34,472 nt of DNA. Origin: Clostridiales bacterium (GTDB lineage Bacteria > Bacillota > Clostridia > Caldicoprobacterales > UBA3941). The DNA is taken from the NCBI GenBank assembly GCA_012518535.1, contig JAAYRX010000172.1, positions 1 to 34,472 of the forward strand, in the 5' to 3' direction. Below, one piece after another: positions 18,792-29,990 of the stretch. Both the position numbers and the translations under genes were made by a program. Each line of letters begins with the position of its first letter. Position 1 is the stretch's first letter. The notes beneath the pieces are model-generated. The model did not search any database. It was not told the origin of the DNA and saw only the letters and a list, made by a program, of their open reading frames with translations.

Positions 18792-19742
18792 TTATAAGCC
18801 CTTTCTTATACGATCTTTTTCAATTAGATTTACAATATGTTCTACCAGCATGTTTTTATCTGAGAAAACGCCTACATCCACCCAATTTACATGGGGTAAT
18901 CGTCTAAACCAGGTAAATTGTCGTTTAGCGAATCTCCGAGTATCACGCTTTAAAATATGGATGGACTCTGTTAAGGTACGTCTTCCTATCAAATACTGTA
19001 GGATTTCCTTGTAGCCTAGTCCCTGCATGGAATTAAGATGAATTCCATATCCTTTTTCCACAAGCCAACTTACCTCGTCCAACAAGCCATTTGATACCAT
19101 TTGGTCAACACGCCTGTCAATTCGCTCATATAGTGTCTCACGATCCATGGATAGGCCTATTAAGGTAACGGAGTAGTAACAATTTTCTACATAACCCGTA
19201 ATATCATCGGATATGGGTTTACCTGTAATATGATGAACTTCCAAAGCTCTTATTATGCGGCGGATATCATTGGGATGAAGACGATTGGCTGATTCAGGAT
19301 CAACTACAGAAAGTTTGTTATGTAACCAATCCTTACCTCTCTCTTCCATTAATGTCATCAGTTGTTTACGATATTCTGTATCACTTTTTGCCTCACTAAA
19401 GCTCATTGAATAAATTATTGAGTTGATATATAACCCTGTACCTCCAACAACCAAAGGTAGTTTTCCTCTACTATGAACTTCTTTGATCTTGTTATCGGCC
19501 AGCCTCTTGTAAAGGGAAACATTAAAATCCTCATCGGGATAAACAACATCCAACAGGTAGTGTGGAATACACTGTCTCTCCTCTTCAGAGGGCTTGGCTG
19601 TACCAATGTCCATGTATTTGTAAACCTGCATTGAATCTGCAGAAATTATCTCAGCGTTAAGTTTTTTTGAAACTTCTATAGCGATATCTGTTTTGCCTAC
19701 AGCTGTCGGGCCTAAAATTATTATTATTGGTATTTTTTCCAT
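18792..19742 (-). CDS. miaA: tRNA dimethylallyltransferase
   Basis: ILGPTAVGKTDIAIEVSKKLNAEIISADSMQVYKYMDIGTAKPS, GGTGLYINS, RRFAKRQFTWFRR. Start MEKIPI at 19742 preferred. Confidence 0.97.
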   Translation of the reverse strand: MEKIPIIIILGPTAVGKTDIAIEVSKKLNAEIISADSMQVYKYMDIGTAKPSEEERQCIPHYLLDVVYPDEDFNVSLYKRLADNKIKEVHSRGKLPLVVGGTGLYINSIIYSMSFSEAKSDTEYRKQLMTLMEERGKDWLHNKLSVVDPESANRLHPNDIRRIIRALEVHHITGKPISDDITGYVENCYYSVTLIGLSMDRETLYERIDRRVDQMVSNGLLDEVSWLVEKGYGIHLNSMQGLGYKEILQYLIGRRTLTESIHILKRDTRRFAKRQFTWFRRLPHVNWVDVGVFSDKNMLVEHIVNLIEKDRIRKGL

Positions 19743-19767
19743 ATAATCACCCATCCTGATGAAAGCT

Positions 19768-21582
19768 CTATTGTATCCTTTTAAACATTTTTTCTAATTC
19801 CGTCCGGGTTAATGAGATCATGATTGGCCTTCCATGGGGGCAGGTCATTGGTATTCTTTTCTCCATTAAGTCCCTTAATAGAGCCACAATTTCCATATCA
19901 GATAGTTTATCTCCGGATTTTATAGCCTTTTTGCATGACATACGAATAATATCGTCCGTTCTAAGCTTATAGTTAGATCCTTGATCAAGTTCCTTTGCAC
20001 CATAGAGCAATTCCTCGAAAAATTCTCTGGGATTACTAGATCCTAAAATAACCGGTACACCGCGGATAGCAAAGGCTCTGCCCCCAAAGTTCTCAATATC
20101 AAAGCCCAGATTTTGAAAAACATCCATAGATTCGTTAATTATTATTTGCTCTGTATGGGTTACTTCGATAACCAATGGAGGAAGTAACTGTTGCGTAACA
20201 ACAGCCTGGTTTTCTAACATCTTCTTATATCTTTCGTAAACTATACGTTCATGGGCGGCATGTTGATCAATTAAAAAACATTGCTTGTTTCCTTCAACCA
20301 GTATATAGGTTGCAAAAATTGTACCGATAACCTTCAAGGGTATGGGTACATTGCTTATTACATTATCATAATCATAACCCGGATTCCTGCCAGTGTCATA
20401 ACTGTAGTCTTTGGCTTCTGAATATTTGGACGCATAGATATTTCTAGTGTATTCATTTTTTTCGTCTTTATCCCTATCCCAATCTATAGGTATCGTTGGA
20501 AACACCTCTAGCTGTTGACTTTTATCTCCATCAACGCCATTCGTATCAAATGTTATGAATGTATCTTCCTTTATTGTGGGTATATAAGGATTTTCTTCAA
20601 GTGCAGCTCCGATATTGTATTGTATAATTTGGCCTATCTCATCCTCGTCCCTAAACCGAATCTCAGTCTTTGCCGGGTGGACATTCACGTCAATTTTATT
20701 GGGCTCTATATCTATGTGAAGGACAATCCAAGGAAACTGGTTAATGGTCAGATAGGGCTTGTAAGCTGCTGCCACACTCTCTTCCAACAGCTTGCTCTTG
20801 ACATAGCGTCTATTGACAAAAAAGGATTGGTGGCTACGATTTTTTCTGGAAAGGGATGGTTTCCCAACCAGGCCCCATAGTTTAACACCAATAGCAGTAT
20901 CTATAGGTTCTAAAGGAAGTATTTGATCAATTACGTCTTTACCATAGACACTTAGAACGGCATGCTTCAGCTCCCTGTCACCTGGTGAGTAATAGATCAA
21001 TTTTCCGTTATTGATATATTTGAAGGAGACATCTGGTTGTGCCAGGATGAACCTCCCCACTATATCACTTATATATGCTGTTTCCGTCCTGATAGACTTA
21101 AGAAACTTTAGTCTGGCAGGAGTATTATAGAATATGTTCCTGGCTATTATAGTTGTACCTTCCGGACATCCTGTTTCCTTATCTTCTACAATATGGCCAC
21201 CGTGATTGATTATATGAATTCCGGACATACTATCCTGTTCTCGTGTTATCATTTCCATATGGGTTACTGCAGCAATACTAGCAAGGGCTTCACCTCTAAA
21301 GCCTAAGGTTACTATACTATTTAAATCTTTAGAGGATTCAATCTTACTGGTTGCATGTCTATTGAAAGAAATTCTGGCATCGGTTGGACTCATACCCTTA
21401 CCGTTGTCGGTAACTCTAATAAAGGATGTACCACCGTCACGAATCTCAATAGTGATTGCAGAGGCACCAGCATCAATTGAGTTCTCCACTAACTCCTTTA
21501 TTATAGAGGCCGGTCTTTCAACAACCTCCCCTGCTGCTATTTGATTTATGGTCATATCATCCAAGATAAGTATCCTATCCAT
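19768..21582 (-). CDS. mutL: DNA mismatch repair protein MutL
   Basis: IAAGEVVERPASIIKELVENSIDAGA, DNGKGM, TLGFRGEALASIAAV, QHAAHERIVYE; DMEIVALLRDL. CPHGRP C-terminal motif. Confidence 0.97.
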   Translation of the reverse strand: MDRILILDDMTINQIAAGEVVERPASIIKELVENSIDAGASAITIEIRDGGTSFIRVTDNGKGMSPTDARISFNRHATSKIESSKDLNSIVTLGFRGEALASIAAVTHMEMITREQDSMSGIHIINHGGHIVEDKETGCPEGTTIIARNIFYNTPARLKFLKSIRTETAYISDIVGRFILAQPDVSFKYINNGKLIYYSPGDRELKHAVLSVYGKDVIDQILPLEPIDTAIGVKLWGLVGKPSLSRKNRSHQSFFVNRRYVKSKLLEESVAAAYKPYLTINQFPWIVLHIDIEPNKIDVNVHPAKTEIRFRDEDEIGQIIQYNIGAALEENPYIPTIKEDTFITFDTNGVDGDKSQQLEVFPTIPIDWDRDKDEKNEYTRNIYASKYSEAKDYSYDTGRNPGYDYDNVISNVPIPLKVIGTIFATYILVEGNKQCFLIDQHAAHERIVYERYKKMLENQAVVTQQLLPPLVIEVTHTEQIIINESMDVFQNLGFDIENFGGRAFAIRGVPVILGSSNPREFFEELLYGAKELDQGSNYKLRTDDIIRMSCKKAIKSGDKLSDMEIVALLRDLMEKRIPMTCPHGRPIMISLTRTELEKMFKRIQ

Positions 21583-21583
21583 C

Positions 21584-24205
21584 TTACATATCCTCATCTC
21601 TTCTAGATTTTTCCACCAGCCTATATAGTATATTCATTGCCTCTATAGGAGTTATATTAAGAATATCAATCCCTTTTATCTCTTCTTCTACTTCGGAAGG
21701 CCTTTTGTCGAAAAAGGTTAGTTGGGAACTGTCTTCCCTTATTATTAGGTCCTTGTTTTCAGTTTTACTAACATCTAACTTCTCTAGTATTCTCAATATT
21801 TTGGATGCTCTGTTAATCACAGGTGACGGAAGCCCGGCCAGCCTGGCTACTTGAATACCCAGGCTCTTTTCAGCCCCACCTCGGACAACCTTTCTCAAGA
21901 AAATTATATCATTTCCTTGTTCCTTTACTGTAATACAGAAATTTTTAACACCTCGTAGTTTTCCTTCTAACTCCGTTAGCTCATGATAGTGAGTGGCAAA
22001 AAGGGTCTTAGATCCCAGACTCTTATGGTTGCAAATATATTCCACTATAGCCCAGGCGATACTGAGACCATCATAAGTGCTCGTACCTCTCCCTATTTCA
22101 TCAAGTATCAACAGACTTTTTGAGGTGGCATTATGAAGTATATTGGCCATCTCATTCATTTCTACCATAAAGGTGCTCTGACCCGCAGAGAGATCATCCG
22201 AGGCACCCACTCTGGTAAAGATTCTATCCACCACTCCAATCCGAGCCTTGCTGGCAGGGATAAAACTCCCAATTTGTGCCATTAACACCATAATAGCCAC
22301 CTGTCTCATATATGTGCTTTTACCAGCCATATTTGGGCCCGTTATGATTGCAATTTGATTTTCTGAGCCATCGAGATAAGTGTGATTTGGCACAAATAGA
22401 GCATTCGACAAAGTTTTTTCCACTACTGGATGCCTTCCATCCCGAATATCTATTACATCTTCATCATCAATATAGGGCCTAACATATCCATTTTCGAGAG
22501 CTACACGGGATAAGGACCATAGAACATCTAGAAAAGATATAATACGGGCGGTTCTTTGGACCCTTGCTACTTGGCCTGCTATTTTATCTCGGATGTCCAC
22601 AAAGAGCTTGTACTCCAGAATGATACTCTTCTCCTCTGCTCCTAAGATTGAATCCTCCATCTCCTTTAAATCAGGGGTTATATATCTTTCGGAATTTGCC
22701 AGAGTTTGCTTTCTGATATAATTGTCAGGAACCAGATTATAATAGGATCTGGTAACCTCAAGGTAATATCCAAAAACCTTGTTAAAACCTACCTTAAGAT
22801 TATTTATGCCTGTACGTTCTTTTTCTTTCTTCTCAAGTTCAGCTAGCCAATCCTTGCCTTTAGTCATGGCCTCGCGGTATTTGTCAAGCTCTTCATTATA
22901 TCCATCCTTAATGATGGATCCATCCCTTATCGTTATCGGAGGATTCTCGTTTATGGCATTTTCTATAAGAACGAAAACATCTTGAAGCAGGTCAAAGCTC
23001 CTATGGGAATCCTTGAATATGTCAGACTCAAGCCCTGCTATAATTTCTTCTATCATTGGGAGTACAGTAATTGATTGCTTTAATGAAATGAGATCTCTGG
23101 CGTTTGCACTACCATATGAGATTCTACCCATAAGCCTCTCGAGATCATAGATCATCCTAAGATGTTGCCTGAGTCCTTCCATAGCTATAGGATTTTCACA
23201 CAGCTCTTCGACAGCATCCAACCTTTGGTTTATTAGATGGGAATCGATAAGGGGTTGTTGAACCCATTGCCTTATCAGCCTTCCACCCATGGCGGTATTA
23301 GTCTTATCAAGTAGCCAAAGCAGAGATCCTTTTTTTGTTTTGGATCGTATCGTCTCCGTAAGTTCCAGATTAACGCGAGTAGCCGCATCTAGAACCATAA
23401 AGGATCCTGTATGGTAAGGTTTTAAAGATGTGATTTGATTCAAAGCCTTCTTTTGAGTCTGGCTAAGATATTCAAGCAGCGCACCAGCGGCACTAATCCC
23501 GATAGTCATATGTTCACACCCAAATCCATTAAGGGAATGGACATTGAAGTGTGTAATGAGTTTTTGGTAGGCTGTTGAATATTCAAATGTCCATTGATCC
23601 CGTGATGTTATAAGGGAGTGATATCGAGCTTGAATTATTTCCAGAGACAGCATATCGGGATCCAAGCCATCTTGGACGACAATTTCTCTCGGGGCTATAC
23701 CTGATACCAAATCCACTACCTTATCTAATCCCTTTTTACCGGAGATCTCCGTGATATAATATTCACCGGTAGAAATATCTGCCCAGGATAATCCGAAATC
23801 ATTTTTATCCCTGTATATTGAAAGAATATAATTATTGTTTCTCTCCTCCAGCATAGATGCCTCTAACAGGGTACCAGGCGTTATTATTCGAACCACATCT
23901 CGCTCTACAATACCTTTTGCTTCAGCTGGGTCCTGTATCTGTTCACAGATTGCTACCTTGTAGCCCTTATCAATAAGTTTAGCTATATAACCTTCTGCAG
24001 CGTGATAAGGGACCCCACACATAGGAGCTCTTTCTGGTAACCCACAATCCCTTGCAGTTAAGGTGATGTCCAGTTCCCTTGAAGCTATCTTCGCATCTTC
24101 GAAAAACATTTCATAGAAATCACCTAATCTAAAAAAAAGAAGAGCATCCTTGTATTGCTCTTTGATTTTCATATACTGTTGCATCATCGGGGTTAGCTTG
24201 GACAT
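21584..24205 (-). CDS. mutS: DNA mismatch repair protein MutS
   Basis: [65 protein letters not shown]. Confidence 0.98.
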   Translation of the reverse strand: MSKLTPMMQQYMKIKEQYKDALLFFRLGDFYEMFFEDAKIASRELDITLTARDCGLPERAPMCGVPYHAAEGYIAKLIDKGYKVAICEQIQDPAEAKGIVERDVVRIITPGTLLEASMLEERNNNYILSIYRDKNDFGLSWADISTGEYYITEISGKKGLDKVVDLVSGIAPREIVVQDGLDPDMLSLEIIQARYHSLITSRDQWTFEYSTAYQKLITHFNVHSLNGFGCEHMTIGISAAGALLEYLSQTQKKALNQITSLKPYHTGSFMVLDAATRVNLELTETIRSKTKKGSLLWLLDKTNTAMGGRLIRQWVQQPLIDSHLINQRLDAVEELCENPIAMEGLRQHLRMIYDLERLMGRISYGSANARDLISLKQSITVLPMIEEIIAGLESDIFKDSHRSFDLLQDVFVLIENAINENPPITIRDGSIIKDGYNEELDKYREAMTKGKDWLAELEKKEKERTGINNLKVGFNKVFGYYLEVTRSYYNLVPDNYIRKQTLANSERYITPDLKEMEDSILGAEEKSIILEYKLFVDIRDKIAGQVARVQRTARIISFLDVLWSLSRVALENGYVRPYIDDEDVIDIRDGRHPVVEKTLSNALFVPNHTYLDGSENQIAIITGPNMAGKSTYMRQVAIMVLMAQIGSFIPASKARIGVVDRIFTRVGASDDLSAGQSTFMVEMNEMANILHNATSKSLLILDEIGRGTSTYDGLSIAWAIVEYICNHKSLGSKTLFATHYHELTELEGKLRGVKNFCITVKEQGNDIIFLRKVVRGGAEKSLGIQVARLAGLPSPVINRASKILRILEKLDVSKTENKDLIIREDSSQLTFFDKRPSEVEEEIKGIDILNITPIEAMNILYRLVEKSRRDEDM

Positions 24206-24239
24206 AAAAAACCTCCCATAAATGAACTGTCATACCCTA

Positions 24240-25661
24240 TTATACCATTATTCCTTCCAGGGTCCAAGTCCTGGGCTTGGTGATCTTTACTTTGACTGTT
24301 TTACCGATCACATCTTCTGTTGCAGTAAAATTCACCAGTTTATTTCCTCTGGTCCTGCCGGCGTACATATCCTCCTTATTCTTGCTCAATCCTTCCACTA
24401 ACACTTCATATGTCTTACCATACATGGCATCGTTGATTTCCTTGCTTATTCTGTCTTGGACGCTCATCAATATCTGGAGCCGCTCTTTTTTTATCTTTTC
24501 ATCTATCTGTTCTGACATTTTTGACGCAGGTGTACCACTTCGGGGAGAATATATAAAGGTGAATGCAGAATCATATCTCACTCTTTCCATCATATCCAGG
24601 GTGTCAGTAAAGTCCTCATCGGTTTCACCAGGGAAACCAACGATTATATCCGTTGTAATAGATATATCAGGAATCTGTTCACGAACCCGCTCTATTAGCT
24701 CCAGATATTTCTCCCTATTATAGCGACGGTTCATAGCCTTAAGTATTCTATCGCTACCTGATTGGATGGGTAGGTGTAAATGTTTGCATACTTTATTTGA
24801 TTTTGATATAGCTCTGATTAGCTCCTCTGATAAGTCCTTCGGATGGGATGTCATAAACCTAATCCGTTCAATACCCTGGATCTCATTTATGTCCATTAAA
24901 AGATTGGGAAAATAGTATGGATTGCCCAAGTCCTTACCATAGGAATTTACATTTTGACCTAGTAGCGTAACCTCTTTATACCCTTCCCGGCTCAGTCGTC
25001 TGACTTCATCTAAGATGTCTGAAGGTTGCCTACTTCTTTCTCTTCCTCGAACATAAGGTACAATACAATAACTGCAAAAGTTGTTACAGCCATACATTAT
25101 AGTGGTCCATGCTGAAACTCCAGTGCCCCTTTTTATGGGCACATCCTCTACTATTCGTCCTTCTTCATTCAGTATTTCAATAATTGTTTCCTTAGAATTA
25201 ATGGCATCATACAGCAGCTTGGGAAAGCGGTACAAGTTATGGGTACCGAAAACCAAATCCACAAAAGGAAACTTTCGGGCGATATACGAGGCTACATCAC
25301 TCTGTTGCATCATGCATCCACATACCCCAATTATTAGATTGGGGTTCCTCTGTTTATAAGGGTATAGGGCACCGACATTGCCATAGACTCTATTCTCGGC
25401 ATTTTCTCTAACACAACAGGTATTGAAGAGGATAAGATCCGCATCCTCTTGTTCTGAAGTTTCGGTATATCCCATAGCACTAAGCATACCGGCTAATTTC
25501 TCCGAATCATGGACATTCATCTGGCAACCGTAAGTAACGATATGGTATTTGAGTTCTCTGTACTTGATCAGTTTATTTATATTATCAACATATTGTCTTT
25601 GTTGATCAATTTCTTCGCTTGATATTACGACTGTTTTTCTAGTGTTCAAGCTCAAATTCAC
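24240..25661 (-). CDS. miaB: tRNA-2-methylthio-N6-dimethylallyladenosine synthase
   Basis: TYGCQMNVHDSE, radical SAM CNNFCSYCIVPYVRGRERSR, LHLPIQSGSDRILKAMNRRY, TRAM domain. Confidence 0.97.
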   Translation of the reverse strand: MNLSLNTRKTVVISSEEIDQQRQYVDNINKLIKYRELKYHIVTYGCQMNVHDSEKLAGMLSAMGYTETSEQEDADLILFNTCCVRENAENRVYGNVGALYPYKQRNPNLIIGVCGCMMQQSDVASYIARKFPFVDLVFGTHNLYRFPKLLYDAINSKETIIEILNEEGRIVEDVPIKRGTGVSAWTTIMYGCNNFCSYCIVPYVRGRERSRQPSDILDEVRRLSREGYKEVTLLGQNVNSYGKDLGNPYYFPNLLMDINEIQGIERIRFMTSHPKDLSEELIRAISKSNKVCKHLHLPIQSGSDRILKAMNRRYNREKYLELIERVREQIPDISITTDIIVGFPGETDEDFTDTLDMMERVRYDSAFTFIYSPRSGTPASKMSEQIDEKIKKERLQILMSVQDRISKEINDAMYGKTYEVLVEGLSKNKEDMYAGRTRGNKLVNFTATEDVIGKTVKVKITKPRTWTLEGIMV

Positions 25662-25771
25662 CCTTTACATTCATATTTTTAGTGTATTTGTCACACAATA
25701 TTATAGTCGCAAGTATGTGATTTGTCCAATAAAAATAAGGGCAACAGTGCATTGTCCTTAAATAATGAAAG

Positions 25772-25996
25772 ATGGATTGGTTTATGATAACATCAACAAC
25801 AATGGTATACATAAAGTCTATATTGACCTATTCCACGGCATTGATGTTTGTAGTTTCATGTTTAGGTCTGTATTTATTCTATACCTCTTCAAAGGTAAGA
25901 GAGATCTTTCCCAGGGAAGCGACTATAGCTAAGTACGGAGCAATGGTTTATGTGATTATAAGCATTGGAATAACTCTATTAAGGGTATTCCTATAA
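25772..25996 (+). CDS. Small two-TM membrane protein, possibly CLC_0170 family
   Basis: Two hydrophobic helices separated by FYTSSKVREIFPREATIAKYGA; no clear SD, so the start is uncertain. Confidence 0.5.
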   Translation: MDWFMITSTTMVYIKSILTYSTALMFVVSCLGLYLFYTSSKVREIFPREATIAKYGAMVYVIISIGITLLRVFL

Positions 25997-26026
25997 TTAA
26001 TAGTTACAGTATTTTACGATTATAAT

Positions 26027-27160
26027 CTATGGTTCTATAAGGCCTACCCTTCTTATTTTGACCTCTATATCAAGGAATAAGTCCACTGTTTTAAAAATTT
26101 CGTCCCATTCCTTACCATGTTTTTCCCAAAATTCCGGGTAGTATCCTTCTACCTTTTCATCTATCTCATAACAATCTACTCCGAAGGTATCCCTTCCTTT
26201 TTTAAAAGCAGCTTCAATTATATCCCTAATATTGTTCTCCATAGCTTTACTCCAATACTCCAGGGTTGCCTTTTTATCCGTCAGTGGTTCCGAGTTTCTT
26301 ACCTCATTTATATCTCCCTCTACAAGTATCTTAGTTTTTATTCTAATATTTCCGTTTGTCATTTCAGGAACCGTATGTGCATTTATATTATAAGCATTAA
26401 GGGTTAGCCTATCCCCTTTTCCGTCAGGTAGATCTGCAGCCAGTAGACCTCTATTAATTTCCCCTAGTATAAATCGTTGTCCTGTCACCTCGCGATCGTT
26501 AAACCAGCCAACTAATTTATAATCCTTGAAAATGCCAGCACCCAGCACTTCTACTTCATTCTTACCCGCATTTACCCCAACCAGAGCTATATCAGATTCC
26601 CTAATAAAATTGCGATGGAGATATCCAATATCAGGAAATGGAAAAATGCCAGAATTGTTAGTGGAGTTTTGGGTGATTATCTGTTCTATTACCATAGCTG
26701 AGGAGGGTGCCATCTGGGGTTCGGAATCGAGGACCTCCTTTGCCTGGCCTTTAGCGACGCAAACCGAGGTTATCCTGCGTAAATTCGGTTCTCTAAAGAG
26801 ATAGTCCAGACTATCTTTTATTCCTTTTTGAGCATATTTCTCACCAAAAACAATTAACTTACAATGGGATAGATTTGGGGTATTGCCGAAACGTCTCAAT
26901 AGTGTATTGTTTGCCTCGGACAGGCTACTGGATTCTATAGTGATTTGCTGGGTTGATTTTTCCCCTTCTCCCTCTCCTTTAAAAGCATCCAACAGGGCAA
27001 CCTGGTAGGTTATAAGAAGGTGATCATCTTTTCCTGCATCTATTCCTAAACCTAATATAAATGCGTTCTTTTCTATCTCTACTCTATCCCAACAACCTGG
27101 GGCGAAAATAATGTATAACATAATCATTGTAATGAGTATCCATTTTTTAACCATTCTCAT
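26027..27160 (-). CDS. gerAC: Spore germination protein GerAC (Ger(x)C family lipoprotein)
   Basis: Lipobox FAPGCWDRVEIEKNAFILGLGID; third gene of gerA-type operon. Confidence 0.93.
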   Translation of the reverse strand: MRMVKKWILITMIMLYIIFAPGCWDRVEIEKNAFILGLGIDAGKDDHLLITYQVALLDAFKGEGEGEKSTQQITIESSSLSEANNTLLRRFGNTPNLSHCKLIVFGEKYAQKGIKDSLDYLFREPNLRRITSVCVAKGQAKEVLDSEPQMAPSSAMVIEQIITQNSTNNSGIFPFPDIGYLHRNFIRESDIALVGVNAGKNEVEVLGAGIFKDYKLVGWFNDREVTGQRFILGEINRGLLAADLPDGKGDRLTLNAYNINAHTVPEMTNGNIRIKTKILVEGDINEVRNSEPLTDKKATLEYWSKAMENNIRDIIEAAFKKGRDTFGVDCYEIDEKVEGYYPEFWEKHGKEWDEIFKTVDLFLDIEVKIRRVGLIEP

Positions 27161-28250
27161 ACTCCTTTGTTCCGGATATCAGAACGAATACCAAAAGTCC
27201 AATCGCAAACACAGATATGCCTATACCTAAGTATCCTACATATGTGTTGATCAACTTTATCTCCGGAAGGTCTTGTGGGAGGATTGCCAGCATATATACA
27301 ATTGGTGCCAAAAAATAAACAAAAGGTTGATAGTTCCTTAAGGTAAATAAGCGAACTATTGACAAGGAAGATATATAAAAGAAATTGGCTACTGAAATAA
27401 ATGCTGCAAGAGTCCAGAGCATTACAAAGAAGATATCGAATCTTTCCGCAAATGCACCGGGAAAATTTATTCTTCTGGCCAACGTAATGGTGGGATAATT
27501 CATCTGTTGGGTTGGTCTCAACCCAAAAACTCCTATAGCCATAATTACCAACAGGATATAAAGAACAGAAGGTATGCCTATTCCGATGAGGGTATTGGGA
27601 ATAGTCGACTTATTCCTGGCAACAAATGGGGTTACCACTAATATAATTTCATATCCTAAGAAAACAGAAGCTAGGTTTGGTATAGCCTTGATAGACTGCC
27701 ATAATGATGGTAATAAGACAGGCCTTAAACGGACAAAGTTAAAATTGCTTGCACTTAAACCTATTACTAAGAGGAGCGAGAGTATTATAATTGGCAGTAA
27801 CAATTCGGATAACTTAGTTATACCATTAATACCGTTAAGGCAGAGATAGACAACTGTTAACAGCATAGAGATCATAATAACCTCCAGCGGAGTGTTATGT
27901 AAAAGTAATCCCTTTAATGCGTCTGAAAAGACTCTAAGTATCACGGCTGTAGTCGATGTGAAATATATTATGAGGATAAATCCCAGCGACTTGCCGAGTG
28001 GCTTACCCATCAGGGATACAAGGTATTCAATTATAGTTTTTTTAGGAAAACGATTACCCAAAATGTTCATGGATACGGCAAAGATAGTTGCCAATATACT
28101 TGCCATAATGGTTGATAATAATGCTCCCTCATGAGCAGATTCAATCGCTATGTTGGGTAATGATATAACAATTACTCCCATTATAGTAGAGGATATTAGG
28201 GCTATATATTGTATACCATCCAACTTATCGTGTTTTTTTAGCATTATCAT
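27147..28250 (-). CDS. gerAB: Spore germination protein GerAB (endospore germination permease)
   Basis: About ten TMs, ISSTIMGVIVISLP N-terminus, FNFVRLRPVL; overlaps gerAC. Confidence 0.93.
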   Translation of the reverse strand: MIMLKKHDKLDGIQYIALISSTIMGVIVISLPNIAIESAHEGALLSTIMASILATIFAVSMNILGNRFPKKTIIEYLVSLMGKPLGKSLGFILIIYFTSTTAVILRVFSDALKGLLLHNTPLEVIMISMLLTVVYLCLNGINGITKLSELLLPIIILSLLLVIGLSASNFNFVRLRPVLLPSLWQSIKAIPNLASVFLGYEIILVVTPFVARNKSTIPNTLIGIGIPSVLYILLVIMAIGVFGLRPTQQMNYPTITLARRINFPGAFAERFDIFFVMLWTLAAFISVANFFYISSLSIVRLFTLRNYQPFVYFLAPIVYMLAILPQDLPEIKLINTYVGYLGIGISVFAIGLLVFVLISGTKEYENG

Positions 28251-29841
28251 TCTCCTTATAGGGATCTTGATCCATCCTGTCTATATCCAAAGGGTGTATG
28301 CTTGCAGGTCTATTCCATAGGAAGTGCCGGGGTAGCCGCAAAATCCAATCTTTTGTGTCCTGGAGAAGCAAAGGTGCCTGTGGCGTCATATAATCAAAGC
28401 CAAAGCTCTTCAGGCTTACCAGATGAATATTTAGTAGGATGAAACCCAATGCTACCCCATAAAGACCCAATAGCGCAGCCAATATCATCAAAGGGAAGCG
28501 AATCAGTCTGAGTGCAATTCCAGCGCTATAGTTTGGAATCACAAAGGAGGCAATAGCGGTTATAGCAACGAGTAGTACCATAGACGGGCTTGTTATTCCA
28601 GCTCTAACCGCAGCATCCCCTATTACTATACCGCCCACTATGCCAATGGTCTGGCCTATAGCTTTAGGCAACCTGGCGCCAGATTCACGCAAAAGCTCAA
28701 TAGTGATTTCCATAAGAAAAACTTCCACAAAGGCCGGAAAGGGTATATTTACTCTATTGGCAGCTATGGCCAAGGCTAAAGGAGTCGGTAAAAAACTAGG
28801 GTGGTAGGTAATCACTGCGATATACATTGAGGGAACAAAGGCGGCTAATAAGGACGCACTCCATCTTAAAAATCTCAGAAAAGAACTTATAATCCACCTA
28901 TCATAGTAGTCTTCAGGTGCTCGAAAGAATTGATATAGGCCAGCGGGGACAATTATGGAAAACGGGCTGTTATCTACCAGTATTGCCACCCTGCCATCAA
29001 AAACATTTGATATTGTGGTATCCGGCCTTTCTGTAAGTTGAACCTGAGGAAACGGAGAAAGGTAACTATCCTGTATCCATTGTTCAACCTGACCTGTTTC
29101 CATAATCTCATCGACATCGATTTGATTAAGTCGTTTCTCCACTTCTTCAATTAGATTGGGATCGGTTATACCTTTTATATAGACGTAAGATACATCGGTT
29201 TTACTCCTGCGTCCCAATTTAATTGTTTTTATGACCATATTGGGATCTTTACATTTTCTCCTTAATAATGCAGTATTAACCCGAAGTGATTCTGTAAATG
29301 CATCTTTCGGACCTCGAACCGATCCTTCAGTATCAGGTGTGGATACACTTCTTGCCGGCCATCCCCGTGCATTCACAATCAGAATCTTTTCTGATCCCTC
29401 CACTATCAAGGCTACTTCGCCGGACATTACCATAAGCATACTTTTATCTAGTGTTTCTGCTTCTGCGATTTCTCCAACAGACACGGCATGCTGCTTTATA
29501 AACTCATATGCATTATCAACCTGGATTGATTGGTCTCGTGCTCTCTCAAGCATGGTTATTTCATACATTAGGTTTTTAAGTACGCTTTCGTTGATAACTT
29601 CGGAATTAACCAAACCGTCTATATAAACCAGTGCACAGGGAATACCCTGGGAACCCAGTTTGAATTCCCTAAAGACTGCGTCCGAACTATCCTCTAGAAA
29701 GGCTTTAAATTTCTCCAAGTTCTCAATGGTGCTTTTTGAGAGGGTGATATCCACCTTTTCTTCAGATTTTAATCCTGTGGAATTATTATCTTCCAATACC
29801 TCCAAATTCTTTGGGTTTTTATTTTTGCTAATGATCTTCAT
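28225..29841 (-). CDS. gerAA: Spore germination protein GerAA
   Basis: DGRVAILVDNSPFSIIVPAGLYQFFRAPEDYYDRW, NIPFPAFVEVFLMEITIELLRESGARLPKAIGQTIGIVGGIVIGDAAV. Confidence 0.96.
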   Translation of the reverse strand: MKIISKNKNPKNLEVLEDNNSTGLKSEEKVDITLSKSTIENLEKFKAFLEDSSDAVFREFKLGSQGIPCALVYIDGLVNSEVINESVLKNLMYEITMLERARDQSIQVDNAYEFIKQHAVSVGEIAEAETLDKSMLMVMSGEVALIVEGSEKILIVNARGWPARSVSTPDTEGSVRGPKDAFTESLRVNTALLRRKCKDPNMVIKTIKLGRRSKTDVSYVYIKGITDPNLIEEVEKRLNQIDVDEIMETGQVEQWIQDSYLSPFPQVQLTERPDTTISNVFDGRVAILVDNSPFSIIVPAGLYQFFRAPEDYYDRWIISSFLRFLRWSASLLAAFVPSMYIAVITYHPSFLPTPLALAIAANRVNIPFPAFVEVFLMEITIELLRESGARLPKAIGQTIGIVGGIVIGDAAVRAGITSPSMVLLVAITAIASFVIPNYSAGIALRLIRFPLMILAALLGLYGVALGFILLNIHLVSLKSFGFDYMTPQAPLLLQDTKDWILRLPRHFLWNRPASIHPLDIDRMDQDPYKENDNAKKTR

Positions 29842-29926
29842 GTATCCTCCAGCACTATAGTTCTATCGAAAATCCTATCATTAGGTTACACAAATTCGAA
29901 TCATTTATTCAAAGCAGATAAAAGGA

Positions 29927-29959
29927 AAGACAGCAGGTTTTAATGCTACCTGCTGTCTT
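29927..29959 (-). terminator. Terminator of the DUF1015 gene
   Basis: AAGACAGCAGGT/ACCTGCTGTCTT 12-bp stem; weak T tract on minus strand. Confidence 0.65.
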
Positions 29960-29990
29960 ATAGGAAATATACTGTTTAGAAAGTATCAGA

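Noticed and set aside
24277-24723. 148-aa plus ORF antisense to miaB
   Set aside because: Antisense to conserved miaB, Ser-rich shadow translation.
29231-29626. 131-aa plus ORF antisense to gerAA
   Set aside because: Shadow ORF opposite conserved GerAA sequence.
29842-29910. Possible SigG promoter upstream of gerAA
   Set aside because: A GAATA -35-like element is present but no convincing CATnnTA -10 at the right spacing.
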